Of a DNA stretch of 64,000 bases, positions 46,573-57,733 are shown one piece after another; positions within the stretch are counted from its first letter, which is position 1; the number at the start of each line of letters is the position of its first letter. Source of the stretch: Ascaphus truei (lineage: Eukaryota > Chordata > Amphibia > Anura > Ascaphidae); the NCBI GenBank assembly GCA_036426205.1, contig WSYH01000855.1, positions 94,170 to 158,169 on the forward strand, in the 5' to 3' direction. The notes beneath the pieces were generated by a model. That model was given only the letters and a program-made list of their open reading frames with translations, had not been told where the DNA came from and searched no databases. The translations under genes and the position numbers were made by a program.

Positions 46573-48040
46573 AAATCAACAAATAGATTCAGGGTGGGGT
46601 ATGTGTGTGCATGTGTACACATGTATATTATAATAGTTAGAATAATCTAATATTTTCCAAATACAAACTTATGTAAATATAGATAGAATTTGGCTTGCTT
46701 TAATATAAACCAAACAATACCATCCACATTGTACAGATCATGATTGATTATACGTGAGTGACACCCGCATGAATCAACACAGAGTCACCTTCCATTTCGT
46801 GGCAGTTTTTACACTACAGAGCACACCTGCCGTCCTTTTAATAATAATAAAAAAAGCCTTTCCTTTATTTCCCCGGGGCTGTTCCAGCTAATTAAGCGGG
46901 AAGGAAGACATGAAATATTGACTTAAAAACCACAAGGCAAGATTTAAAGGCAACACAAAGCTGAGAAAACATTCCGAAGGTTGGTGGTTAAATACAGAAC
47001 CCTGCTCCCGGGTATACTTATTTTACAGTACATTTCAGCGCTGATAATATACCATGTAATTCCTAAAGGTTGGTGTGTTATATCGGATTACATGCAGTGC
47101 CACTTAGCCAATGTCATATTTTCAGATCTCTCTCTCTCTCTCCTCCCCCTCTTCTCCCCCCTCCACCCCCCTCAGTACCCAAACCATGCAGTGAACATGC
47201 TAAATAAATATAGTTGAAGGGTATGGATGTATAGTTTATTGACAAAATAAACCAGTTTTCTATTTTGAGTAAAAAGTGATGTACTGTTCAACCATTTGTT
47301 GTTGTTGCCATGACTGATTCATACAGTAACTCAGCACAAGTCATGCACGGTGTCACTGTATATTTTTTGTGTAAAGGGGAAGTCCCTCCTACGGCCAAAA
47401 TGAACCAATGGCGGTGACGTGTTTCAGAAGTTAAATCTAGGTGAGTGATACCTACTGTATACTGTAACTAGTTTCAAAAACATAGTTAATGTTAGTTTGT
47501 AAACATGGTAACATAGGACACGGAGGGATTGGTTTTCATCTGGCTACTCCCTTTTGCTTTTTACTGCATCCTTCTGAGACACAGACAGAAGATGAAGGAG
47601 CTGGGCAAACATATCCACGTCAGCAAGTGGCCAGTCACATCCAGTCACACCCAGGTTTGTGAGCAACAGAATATCCCCTGGATAGTTCACAAGCCTTTCC
47701 ATAAGGGACTGGCTATTCTTCACTGCTCGAAATGTCAATGCTAATCAGTGTGAGAAGTGAGTCGCAGTGAGGGTTGTAACACAGCCACTGACACATTATT
47801 CTGTCCTGCAAGTGTGCTGAGCAAACGCTAGTACAGTCCCACCTCCCCTTAACTTCATGGGGTCTCTGATAAAGATAAAGAAAATACTTGGTTCCTCATT
47901 CAGAGGCCCCATATAAATTCAATGAGCCGACTATGGGGGATTGCACCTTTAAAATAAAGTATTCAGGATGTATTTTGTTTGTAAAAAAAAAATTCTGTTT
48001 GTGTTTTAAAAAAATTAATATATGGTAAAGACACAACAAA
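46573..48040. other. Gene-free unassigned sequence
   Basis: Only a CT-rich microsatellite (47129-47175) stands out. Small frames at 47529-47744 have no recognisable motif. Confidence 0.5.
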
Positions 48041-48044
48041 TTGT

Positions 48045-48235
48045 AAGAGTTATAGACCGATTTCATTAATAAATTCGGACATCAAAATATTTTCTAAAAT
48101 GCTGGCCAACAGATTGAGTCACATCTTACCTACGCTGATTCACCTGGATCAAGTTGGATGCATTCATGACATGCAAGCGGCCGACAACACCAGACGCATT
48201 ATTAATCTAGAGATGGTAGAAAAATTGGACACTGC
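48045..48235 (+). pseudogene. L1-type LINE reverse transcriptase fragment
   Basis: The plus-strand translation gives SYRPISLINSDIKIFSKMLA, then NRLSHILPTLIHLDQVGCIH and DNTRRIINLEMVE. This is the first conserved RT block of L1-type ORF2 proteins (YRPISLLN, DQvGF, RR). It ends abruptly where PLE2 begins. The C-terminal end of an L1 lies at 57734 on the same strand. Confidence 0.8.
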
Positions 48236-49522
48236 AGTCACTGGAAAATGAGGCTGGTCAATGGTATAATATTAAATGACTTTAATGGGCATATCAGCCA
48301 AAATAAAAACAGCACAAGAATCCCTGACGCTTTTCCCGCATCTTAGGGTGCTTTATCAAAGGGTGATCAAGTTTGGACAGGTAATGCCTTATATAGTGCA
48401 TACCCTCAGCCAGGTGCCTCCACTCTGATCAGTGACTGCTGCACCAGATGGTAATTGAGATGCAGCCAATCATCGATACCTGCAGAGACAACACCGGCCC
48501 CAGGGTGAAACTCCTATACAAGACCACTAATTAAAAAATACATGAATGTGTTAACAATACAAAACTCTTGAAAAGTTATAAACGAAATAAAATGAAATGT
48601 GTACCACTTCGACTACCCCTACATGTGGTGATACAAAAAACAATACAAAGTAACAAACATGGTGTATAATGTAATAAATGTGATATATTATATATAAAGA
48701 ACTTTTGGTGTGATTTATTCTAAGAGACAAAATAATGTCTCCAAGTAATATGAGTATATAAATATATTGAACCCAAACCTATATGTGCTCCAAATATATG
48801 TCAGAAACCGCCGTGAATATGAAAATATATAATAAAGAATGATACAAAATAATGAATATAAAATTATGAGAAATAAGATAAACAATGAATAATAAACAAA
48901 AATGATGAATAAAAATAGCTGAAATGATTATGAATTAGAAAAACATCTATACACAGAACATTATTGTATATATGACACCGTGTCTGCTCCAAATGGTGAC
49001 ACTGTGACAAGAAAGTGCTGTGTACATGGTAGAAATACCTTATAAAAATAAATAACTAACAAATATCTATATGTAATGTTAATCTAATTAACTATAACCA
49101 AAGTTCACGCTCAAAAACAAGAGAATAATGTCCAGATGATAAAAATTGTATATAAATATGTATGATGAATAAATCCATGATAAACATGTAATTTGCAGAC
49201 AAGCTATATGAGTTTCTAAAGATAGTTGATAATACTACTGGAAGTTGATAATATTGATCAAAAATTCAATGAAGATAATCAGTGGTAAGATCGCATAATA
49301 ATCACTATTACTAAAGCACAAGCCACTCTATGGCCATTAAGGATTAAAAACTAAATAAGAAATAGATGTGTAAATCTGAAGGTCTTAAATATAGATCAAA
49401 AACCATGGGGAAAATGCAGCCATACCTGAATCCCCATTATGCATAATATGATAAACAATACTTCCCAATAAATCTATTGGTACAGATATTATGTATAAGA
49501 ATTGTAAATGTCTATTCCTATA
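48236..49522 (-). other. PLE2 3' region, AT-rich
   Basis: Non-coding, strongly AT-rich from 48500 to 49500. Near 48325-48365 the minus strand reads CCCTTTGATAAAGCACCCTA then GCGGGAAAAGCGTCAGGG, a decayed version of the stem plus GAAACGCGTC layout of PLE hammerheads. A better copy of that phrase is at 62933-62968. Confidence 0.55.
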
Positions 49523-50295
49523 AAAAAATACGTGAGCTCCCAATCTGCATTGATGCCATTGGGATGTAACGAACCAAGTGTGTAGATCCAGAACATCTCT
49601 CGTTTATTGAGCATATTCAATCTGTCCCCACCACGGACATGGGCTGGAACATGCTAAGACTTGTGAATGTAAAGTTCTGAATACCCTCTTTGGGACACTC
49701 AGAAAAGTGTCTAGGGACAGAGTGTAACATATCTCTTTTTTTGATGGCCCTGACATGTTCCATGATCCTCTTTTTGAGAGGTCTAATGGTCCGTCCCACA
49801 TCGACTTTTTGACAACCACACATGAGAAGGTAGACAACATGACTGGTATTACAATTCATGAATGTCTGTATGGATTTCGAAACTTTGGGTTTAATACTGT
49901 ACATGAAAAGATTTTGATTAAATGAGCATATTGGCACACAACACAAAATCCACATTTGTGAAATCCCTTCGGAATATTCCCCAGTCTCCCATGGGGATCT
50001 TTAGAACTGAACAGCGAGGGTGATAAATAGGACCCCAATGATCTAGCCTTTTTAAATACAAATTTAGGCCCTTTGTCCACTATGGAAACTAAGTCCTTGT
50101 CCAGTCGTAGAGTCTCCCAATGCTTCAGTACAATGAATCTCACCGCATCTGCTTGTTGGCTTTGTTGAGTGATAAATAACGGTGTGTGGTCTTTGAAATC
50201 TGATTTTCGTTTATTAGACCTCATATTAGTGGAAAGCAATTCATGTAAATCCGTGGATCTGACTGCATTGAGTGACTCATACAGGTCTGCACTTC
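49523..50295 (-). CDS. PLE2: linker and GIY-YIG endonuclease
   Basis: From 50295 (minus) the frame encodes SADLYESLNAVRSTDLHELL, KKARSLGSYLSPSLF, a Cys-rich zinc-binding segment (HKCGFCVVCQY) and then the nuclease: VVYLLMCGCQKVDVGRT with IMEHVRAIKK. After a frameshift near 49617 the end is REMFWIYTLGS with NADWELTYFF. The second signature half reads DVG instead of YIG, so the copy is probably inactive. It joins to the RT part at 56371 once the Tc1/mariner element is removed. Confidence 0.87.
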
Positions 50296-50297
50296 TA

Positions 50298-50698
50298 CAG
50301 CCGCGGCCCCTTTTATTCTCCAACATCTCCGAATTTTTTCGGGGATTTTTTCCCCGAACGCACTACACCACGTTCATGCCGCATTCATACCGCATTCATG
50401 TTGCATTCATGCCGGCGTCACCCTCGGTTGATGTGTTTACTGATGTGTTTATTGATAATGGTTCGGAATTAATTGGTTGCAATTCTTCGCGTATCCGCCA
50501 GGTGGCAGATATTCATGAATTGTAATGCGCATGCGCTTCAGTAATGTGTCGACTTGCAGGTGTTTAAAAAAATAACATAGTGGTCCATTGTAAATTGGCC
50601 TTGGTACTGAAGAAGTTACAATAATGTATCAATTTAGGCTTTTCATATTCAAAAATACATCCCAGTGTCCGGTGTTTTATTGTCCTGAGAGTCCCGAC
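50298..50698 (+). other. Left end and forkhead upstream region of the Tc1/mariner element
   Basis: Short inverted words lie near the end (TTTTTTCGGGG/CCCCGAA). Repeated GCATTCATGCC/GCATTCATACC units (50375-50415) follow, which could be transposase binding sites. A TTTAAAAAAATAA stretch at about 50562 may act as the promoter for the forkhead gene. Confidence 0.5.
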
Positions 50699-51292
50699 AT
50701 GAGTGCACCACCGCAGTCCGTGTTTCAAAAACCCGACGCTTACTTAATATGGGCCGCGATTAATGCAACAGATGATAAGATGGCAACAGTTGTTCAAATT
50801 TATCAGCATTTTATCAAAAACTATGACTTTTACAAATTTTCACCAGATGCTCATGTGTGGAAGCGTGCAATAAGGAAAAAGTTATGTATCGATCCGTGTT
50901 TTTTTTTAATTGATCCCGGTGTTATTGGAGGGTATTGGTGTGTATCACCAGATTTTTCCCGTATCTATGATCATGGAGACTTCAAAAGGCGAAAGGTCAT
51001 GTTAAAACCAACTAAGAAACGTCAGTCGCTGGCAAGCAATGCGCCAGCGACAGCGCCAGCATCCAATAACGGTCCGACCGTCAGTGAAAACCTGGTGACC
51101 GGCAACCCTTGCTGTCTGTCCCCACCCGGATACCTGCAGCCTGAGCCGGATTTCGCGTACAGATTCCAGCAAGCTTGCATATACCAAAGCGATTTCCAGC
51201 CTCATCCGCTGGCACCTGTCAACTACGTGTATAATCAAGAATACGGGACTGGCAGTGGCTCGGCGCCAGCTGATTGGCAAAGTCTATGGTGA
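50699..51292 (+). CDS. Divergent forkhead (winged-helix) protein in the Tc1/mariner element
   Basis: The gene is intact, single-exon and 197 residues long from the ATG at 50699; an earlier in-frame ATG at 50624 is less likely. Residues about 10-85 follow the forkhead pattern: KPDAYLIWAAINATDDKMAT (helix 1), VVQIYQHFIKNYDFYKF (helix 2), VWKRAIRKKLCIDPCFFLID (recognition helix) and GGYWCVSPDF (wing). The recognition helix keeps I-R and C-F but has K-K-L where Fox proteins have H-N-L. A basic patch (FKRRKVMLKPTKKRQS) and a Pro/Tyr-rich tail follow. It is very different from the forkhead protein at 30847, so the two are not recent copies of each other. Confidence 0.82.
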   Translation: MSAPPQSVFQKPDAYLIWAAINATDDKMATVVQIYQHFIKNYDFYKFSPDAHVWKRAIRKKLCIDPCFFLIDPGVIGGYWCVSPDFSRIYDHGDFKRRKVMLKPTKKRQSLASNAPATAPASNNGPTVSENLVTGNPCCLSPPGYLQPEPDFAYRFQQACIYQSDFQPHPLAPVNYVYNQEYGTGSGSAPADWQSLW

Positions 51293-51757
51293 GTAATGTT
51301 GCCGTATTTTATTCTGTTTTTGAAATATCAATATCAATGCACAGTCAAGCGATTCTCCTTTAAGCAATATCATTTGCTGAGCAGCTTCTAAAGTAGATAC
51401 TGCACAATTGGTGGAAAGCTACAGTAGGTGCATGCGCATTGGAACCTTCTTGAAACGCATATGCGTGTCATCACATCTACAGTAAGCGCATGCGCATGTG
51501 AACAGGAGACGCCCCCCGAGAAAATTATTGGTGGGACTGACTGTGGGAACTTCTTTAGGGGACTGACTGACCATTACAGTAAAACTTGTACTTTTGTTTT
51601 TCCTCAGAAAAGAAAACTTTGTCATCTCATGCGGAAAACGGCAAATGGAGGGATTTCGATGGATAATATCGCTTTGTGTTACAATGCCTGCACATTGCTG
51701 AATCGGATTTAAAAAACCACGTACCAGAGTCTACAGTTTAGTGGCTGTTGTTATTTA
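51293..51757. other. Spacer between forkhead and accessory genes
   Basis: A consensus acceptor (TTTTTCCTCAG at about 51597-51607) follows a donor-like GTGAGT at 51288, but joining them creates an immediate stop. I therefore keep the forkhead gene as one exon. Two GCGCATGCGCAT-like words occur (51430-51500). Confidence 0.45.
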
Positions 51758-52776
51758 TTAGGATAGAATACTGTAACTGAGAGCTTCATAGAAAACCTGG
51801 AATAGTATGCTGTTGTTTTCAGACCGTATACAATACGTTTTTTTATATATACTGTATAATAAACCCGAAAAGCATTCCTCCTGTCTTGGTCGCCGTGTTG
51901 TCTCCTGGCGTGGTCTTGACTGGGTTGTCATGTTATCCTCCTCGTCAACGGCATACACGTACACAAATTCTTCTGGTGGAGGGGGTGCGCTTGGTGTTGG
52001 AAGGCGGTCGAAGGTCCCATTCATCACATCCATGCCACCCTCCTGCTCCGGCGTCGGGGATACAGGGGCATGAACACCGAGCAAATTATGTATCCTGCTA
52101 TGTCAGTCTCTATCTTCTCCCTCCGTTGATCCATCTTCTCCATCCGTTGATCCATATTTAGCATGGTCTCTAAAAGAAGATCTATCTTTACCAGCATAGT
52201 AGAGTTCCCGGGGATATCGACTCTTAACCCATTCAGCATGCGGTCTAACGAGCTGGTTCTTGTGCATGGGGTGCTGTGGACATCTGGGTGGATGGGTGCT
52301 ACGGAGGATGAGATGGGGGTTCCCTGGAGAGAAGCAGCAGCGTCGTCGAAGAGGGACGGAGAAAGTGACCTGTGGATTTCCGGGCGAGAAGCGGCAGAGT
52401 TGTTTAAGCGTAATGGAGAAAGTGACCCGTGGATTTCCGGGAGACCAGCGGCAGCGTCGTCAAAGAGTAGTGGAGAAGATGGGCTGTGGGTTTCCGGATG
52501 AGCGGCGGCAGCGTCGTGGACGAGTAGTGGAGAAGATAGGCTGTAGATTTCCGGGAGAGCAGCGGCAGAGACGTTGATGCATAATCGAGGAAGTGGCCTG
52601 TGGGTTCGATGGGTTGGCTGCCATTTGTTTTGCCTTGAGTGTACATCACCGAATTTCTTCTTGACATAATAAGGCTTACGTGTATTAAAACCCTTAGCCT
52701 TTGGGGTCAGCAGAAGGTTTTCTTTATTAGCCTTAGCCTGTCGCTTTGGCCTTGGCTTGTGTAACCTTTTATGCAT
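51758..52776 (-). pseudogene. Repeat-rich coiled-coil accessory gene of the Tc1/mariner element
   Basis: The frame from 52776 starts with a basic region (HKRLHKPRPKRQAKANKENL), then four to five tandem 20-residue units (LFDDAAAGLPEIHGSLSPL type), then a coiled coil (KIDLLLETMLNMDQRMEKMD). It is followed, one frame over, by a Pro-rich acidic tail (52084-51758: PSAPPPPEEFVYVYAVDEED). The frame change near 52080 suggests a disabling indel. It is transcribed away from the transposase from a shared 157-bp region. It recalls the Myb/SANT gene of the Harbinger element (repeats, coiled coil, basic patch) but no Myb domain is visible. Function unknown. Confidence 0.65.
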
Positions 52777-52830
52777 GGCGACGAGGTACAGGTGTTAAAA
52801 GTGGGCGTACTCTAATGTGAGTCATTAACG

Positions 52831-52838
52831 TATAAATA
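52831..52838 (+). promoter_or_regulatory. TATA box of the Tc1/mariner transposase
   Basis: TATAAATA lies about 100 bp before the ATG at 52934, in the short region between the two divergent genes. Confidence 0.6.
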
Positions 52839-52933
52839 CACCATCCATTTTGTGGATTCACTGCACATTGAATACACATCGACTAAACATCGAATATATA
52901 TTCTTGTGCTTGTATTTCTTTCTACTCGCAGCA

Positions 52934-54487
52934 ATGCCTGTTAAAAAGATTTCAAAGGATCTCAGCATGAGAATTAAGGAGATGTACACAAGCGAACAAC
53001 GAATTGCAGATATCCAACACTGGTTAGCTGCTTCTGGCCTCGTTGTGCCATCAACCACCGTGTGCTATCATGCACACTGATAAAACAAACAACGCACGAG
53101 GACACCAAAGGTAACTAGCGCGTAAGTATATTTATATAACTATATAATACAGTATATCTATTATTGTTTATATTGCTGCATATTAATATAACTATATAGT
53201 ATAGATCTATCTAATTTTATTGTTATTTCGGTATATTTATATAACTACAGTATATAATACAGTATATCTATTATTGTTTATATTGCTGCATATTAATACA
53301 ACTATATAGTATAGATCTATCTAATTTTATACTATTTTTACTGTAAATGATGTGTTGTACTTGTGGCCTACTGCACTGTAACTTACCGGATTGTTGTTTT
53401 TCTGTACACTGTAGGGAGACAACTCTTCTGGTCGACAAAATAAGTGAAGAGAATGATGAGAATAGTGCCTTAAGGGTCAAATACACCCTGCTGCAAAATC
53501 ACAATCTCACAATATATCGAGACCAGCATAAAGAAGATGAGACGCAGAATTGGATGGAAATATGGACGTGTGAGGTTAGTACTGGACAGTACAGGAGGTT
53601 AAAGTGTTGTTTAAGAAACTGTACTGTACCTATAAAATTATTCCTTGTCATTACAGAGCGCACCCTATGATAAGGGACGTTAACAAGATCAAGAGAGTGG
53701 TCCAGGCCCAGGCATGGATCGACAGTGGAGAACTTTCCAGGACTGCATCTTCACTGACGAGTCTACTGTATCGCTGGAGAGATTTGCCACCTTTGCATTC
53801 CACAAAAAAGGTCGCATATCTATGAAGCCCCGTCCAAAACACTCAGTGAAGATGCATGTGTGGGGTGCCATCTCTAGGCGTGACCAGGATGCATTGTCAT
53901 CTTTGAAGGTAAAATAAGTCACACGCTTTTGCCTTATGCAATGTACTGTACTAGTGTGCAGTTTTTTGAGCACTTTTCTTTTCTTGTTATAGGAATCATG
54001 AATAAAGCTTTTTTTCCAAGAGCAAATTGTGCCTGAGATTGTGGAATACATCCCACGTGAGTTCCCAGATGGTCACCGTTTCTACCAGGACAACGATCCG
54101 AAGCACACCACGTAAACAGCGCATATTCTTGAGCGTGGTATCAACTGGGTGAAGATGCCAGCGGAGTAAGTGCGGTAACCGTGTCTCATTTTTCCCCACT
54201 GTTTTTACTGTGTACTGTATCTCTTTAACTAATTGTCCTTTTTTTTCCCCTCCAATGACAGATCGCCAGACTTCAATCCTATCGAAATGGTCTGGCATCA
54301 GCTGAAGGACCATATCCGAAAAGTAGTGAAACCCTCCAAAAAGGATGAGTTGGCGCAAGGCATAATGAGTTTTTGGAACGATGTGCTCACCGTGGAACGA
54401 TGCAATAAATATATTGACCATATTGCGACTGTGTTGCCCATTGTGATCGCACGTAATGGGCAAGCATCAGGAAGTAGTATGGTATAG
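52934..54487 (+). pseudogene. Five-exon Tc1/mariner-type DDE transposase, disabled
   Basis: Proposed exons are 52934-53110, 53415-53574, 53657-53908, 53993-54165 and 54262-54487, all with GT/AG introns. Exon 1 starts MPVKKISKDLSMRIKEMY, a paired-type helix-turn-helix. The exon 2/3 join gives RRRIGWKYGRVR then DVNKIKRVVQAQAWIDSG, exon 3 has IFTDEST (first catalytic Asp), exon 4 FYQDNDPKHTT (second) and exon 5 SPDFNPIEMVWHQLKDHI (Glu). There are stops in exon 1 (about 53078) and exon 4 (TAA after KHTT), and frameshifts in exons 2 and 3. By my count 32 residues separate the second Asp and the Glu. Introns are unusual for this superfamily. Confidence 0.85.
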
Positions 54488-56368
54488 TACTGTACTGTCA
54501 TATGGTAAGTACAGGCACACCAAGTACAGTACTGTATGATACAGGTAAGTATGGCACAGATTTTTTCTTTCCTGAGAGAGCAGCACTAGCCATCTGGTTA
54601 CAAAGTATTTAACAGTAGTCACAGTATACAATAGTTCCAGTATAGACTAGTTTGACAGTACTAACTGCATACTGTAGTTCAATATGGAGTAGCTATACTG
54701 TACACAATGCCATAATATGCACCTAACTGCACTAATTTTTTCTTTTCTTGTCTTTTCAGAGAAAAAAAAGGATGGAAAGGGGAGGGAGGGTATCATGTGT
54801 ACATTGTGTGAACTGTGTGTACAGTAAAGTGTATCTAAAGTGCAGTCATGATTTACACAAAACCTCCCCTCTCTCAATGAACTACACAGAATGAGGAAGA
54901 AGATAAAGACGAAAAATGTAATATTATATATTATTAATTAATATTATTATCAATGTGCATTATTCATGATTATCCACCGGCCCTCAATTTTCAACTGACA
55001 GAAGAACTGAATAAAGACTGCATTTTGTATTATTCATGATTATTTGTATATTTGTATTTTTTGTTCCTGATAAAATAAAATAAATATTTCTTTACATTCA
55101 TGATAATCTTAATCATTGACAACCCCCCCCTACACCAAAGAAAAGGTAAGAATGACAAAAAGTGGTAACTTACTGCATCAAAAACATGAATCAGATAATG
55201 TTTTTTTTAACTCTCAATTTCACAGTGCTGTGCAAATCAGATTTACATATCAAATTCGAGAAAGGATTATCACAAGCGTTACCGTAAATAAAGCCTCAAA
55301 GGGTTGGGGGGGTGGGGGAGTGAGTCATGCGCAGTAATCATCAGCTAGCTCCCATCCCAAAGAGGATTACACGCAGACGCAGAGAGATGATGCTCGGCTA
55401 GGGACGATTAAAAGCACAATGACAAGCTTAAGAAACGGAATGATTCTGGAGAGGTGTCGATAAGAAGTTCAAATCCTTGAGCGAGCCTTGTGTGTGTGTG
55501 TGCGTGGGGGAGGGGGGTACAGGGTACAGCTGCATGAAGGATTACCTGTACTGTAGTTCAAAGACTACATATTTTCAACAGGCAGGTCATCATAATAATT
55601 TGATCCCCACACACCCAAAAACATAAAAAGCACACAAATCAACCATGTGCAGTCAAACGCACAGTGTCGCAGTCAAAAGCTACAGCAAAGATTGAATATC
55701 GTAATATGAAGATGGTTTAGGCAGGCTTGTGGAGAAAATAAAAATAAAAAATTACGAGGAAAAAAAATATATATTTTTTTTGGTCACTCACTCTTGAACT
55801 TCGCAAGCAAGCAGTGGTGAAGTTATAGACGAATGCACAGTAATCATCAGCTAGCGAGCAGGAATGTGATTGAAACCAGAAAGACACACATTCAAAGGAA
55901 TGGTGTGGGAGAGGTGTACTGTACTGTAGATAAGATAAGAAGTTGAAATACTGCAGTGCAGTAAATTAGTCTGTGTATGTGCGGGGGCGAGCGAGGGGAG
56001 AGCGCTGTATATGCCGAAATGTGATACTGTTACAGTACACGCCTATGCGTTTCAACAATGTTCATACAGCACTGCACATGCATGTATAAATATGCAAATT
56101 TATAATTACTGCGCGCGCACACGCAGACTGTGTACTGACGTACTGTAGGTTGAACTGCTAAAGTATTAGACTTTGGAGACAACAGCTCGCGAACGCCTCC
56201 CTGAGTTTTTAGACGGTATTGCAGTATTGCAGACAGCGCTAATAAAATGCTAATATTACGAGCGCTAAAATACCGGAACATATTCCGTAAAAAAAAAATA
56301 CTGCATCTGCCCGCGGTTATCAGAGTTGCGCCGATACGGACGCATTAGGATAAAGGCGGCCGCAGCTC
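54488..56368. other. Right non-coding region of the Tc1/mariner element
   Basis: No gene. Two diverged tandem copies of a segment about 506 bp apart start with CAGTAATCATCAGCTAGC (55332 and 55838) and share GGAGAGGTGT and AAGAAGTT-like phrases. The region near 56090-56130 is a GCGCGCGCACACGC patch. The imperfect TIR ends at 56368. Confidence 0.65.
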
Positions 56369-56370
56369 TA

Positions 56371-57707
56371 TATCCTCTGGCTTGAAATCTTGCCAGTAAA
56401 TCTTGGGACTGTGTCTCAAAACTCTCATCTGTAGTCTCTTGAGCCTTAGAAACTGGCCATTGGGAATGCCCTTTTTCAGGGAGGTTATTACTGGCCATTA
56501 AGAAAGAGTTCCTTGAATTGGGCTTCCTATATAATGTGGTCTGTATGGCACCATGAATGTCTATATACAGCATCATATCTAAATAATAAAGATGTTGAAT
56601 ATTGTGCTCAAAAGTGAATTTTAAATTGTAGTCATTGATATTGAGTTCGTCCATAAATGACTGAAGTGAAACCGTATCTTCATCCCAAATGAAAAGTAGG
56701 TCATCAATATAACGTGTATAAAACTTAATATGGTGTCTAAAATTGTTGTGATCTCCATAAATAAAAAGTGACTCCCATAGTCCCATAAATAGATTTGCAT
56801 AAGATGGTGCGAAAGATGTGCCCACATCAGTGCCAGTGATTTGAAAATAGAACTGTGAATCAAAACTAAAATAATTGTGCGTCAAAAGAAAAGTGATGGA
56901 TTCAAGAAGAAATGTGCAAAGTGCTGGTGACAAATTAGAACGATTAAGAAAATAAAGTGTGACCGCAATACCTGGTTGATGTATGATGATTGTATACAAT
57001 GATACCACATCCATGGTAACCCATTTATAGTTGTTTTGCCATTTAATGTATTGTAATCAGTCAATTAAATCATTGCTGTCCTTCAAAAAAGAAGGCAAGG
57101 ACTGAACAATAGGTTGCAAATATGCATCTATGTAACGTGAAAGCCCATCTCCCAAAGATCCGATGCTGGACATGATGGGCCTACATGGTGGACGTGTCAG
57201 CGATTTGTGAATCTTTCGGAGATGGTGAAAGATGGGCACCACAGGGTACGATGGATATAGGAAGTCCAATTCCTTGGAATTGAGGATATAGAGTAATTGA
57301 CTCAATTCCAACAACTTTTTAAGTTCCCGTTGGAAGCTATTGGTGGGGTCCGAAGGGAGTTTTTTGTAAGAATTAGTATCATTGAGTTGTCTACAAGCCT
57401 CCTCTCTGTAGTCACATGAGGACTGTACAACGATGGCTCCGCCCTTGTCAGCATTTTTGATGACAAGGGACTTGTTGTTTTTCAAATTATGGAGCTCACG
57501 TTGCTCACTACGTGTGAGATTTTTACACAGAGAGGGGCTGAGTACAAGACAATTAGCCAATGCCCTAGGGTCCCTTTCTACCAACTTCTCGAAAGTGGCA
57601 ATGAAAGGGCCCCTAGATACGTTAGCACAAAATGTGGATTAAATCCTGCACTGTTAGCGATCCTTGAGGACTGGAGTTGGGGAGCTCTGATCCGTGAGAA
57701 ACCTTAG
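56371..57707 (-). CDS. PLE2: reverse transcriptase
   Basis: Two overlapping minus frames (57584-57057 and 57014-56371) encode most of a Penelope-like RT. Landmarks are NLKNNKSLVIKNADKGGAIV, the motif LRKIHKSLTRPPCRPIMSSI, MDVVSLYT with the first Asp, GTDVGTSFAPSYANLFMGLW, and YTRYIDDLLFIWDED with the catalytic DD. One frame break lies near 57060. The N-terminal region is missing, so PLE2 is 5'-truncated, as is common after target-primed insertion. It continues in the nuclease part at 50295. Confidence 0.88.
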
Positions 57708-57733
57708 AGGAAGAGGAGTAGGCTGAGATATTC

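Larger units (their letters stand above)
50298..56368. mobile_element. Large Tc1/mariner-type transposon with a forkhead gene
   Basis: TA flanks both ends (50296-50297 and 56369-56370). The termini are imperfect inverted repeats: CAGCCGCGGCCCCTTTTATT at the left and, in reverse complement, GAGCTGCGGCCGCCTTTATC at the right. Removing the 6,071 bp and one TA restores the PLE2 protein in frame (RGYRSADLYE, aligned with KGYRIEEVEE of PLE1). It encodes a forkhead protein, a repeat-rich protein and a five-exon DDE transposase. Ordinary Tc1/mariner elements are 1-2.5 kb with one intronless gene. Confidence 0.85.

Noticed and set aside
51288..51712. Second exon for the forkhead gene at 51608
   Set aside because: Joining the GTGAGT donor to the acceptor creates an immediate stop codon and adds no conserved sequence.
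50302..56363. A 3-bp CGC target duplication that would make the second large element a Harbinger
   Set aside because: TA at 50296-50297 and 56369-56370 gives longer TIRs and restores the host PLE frame exactly, which CGC does not. The encoded transposase is also Tc1/mariner-type.
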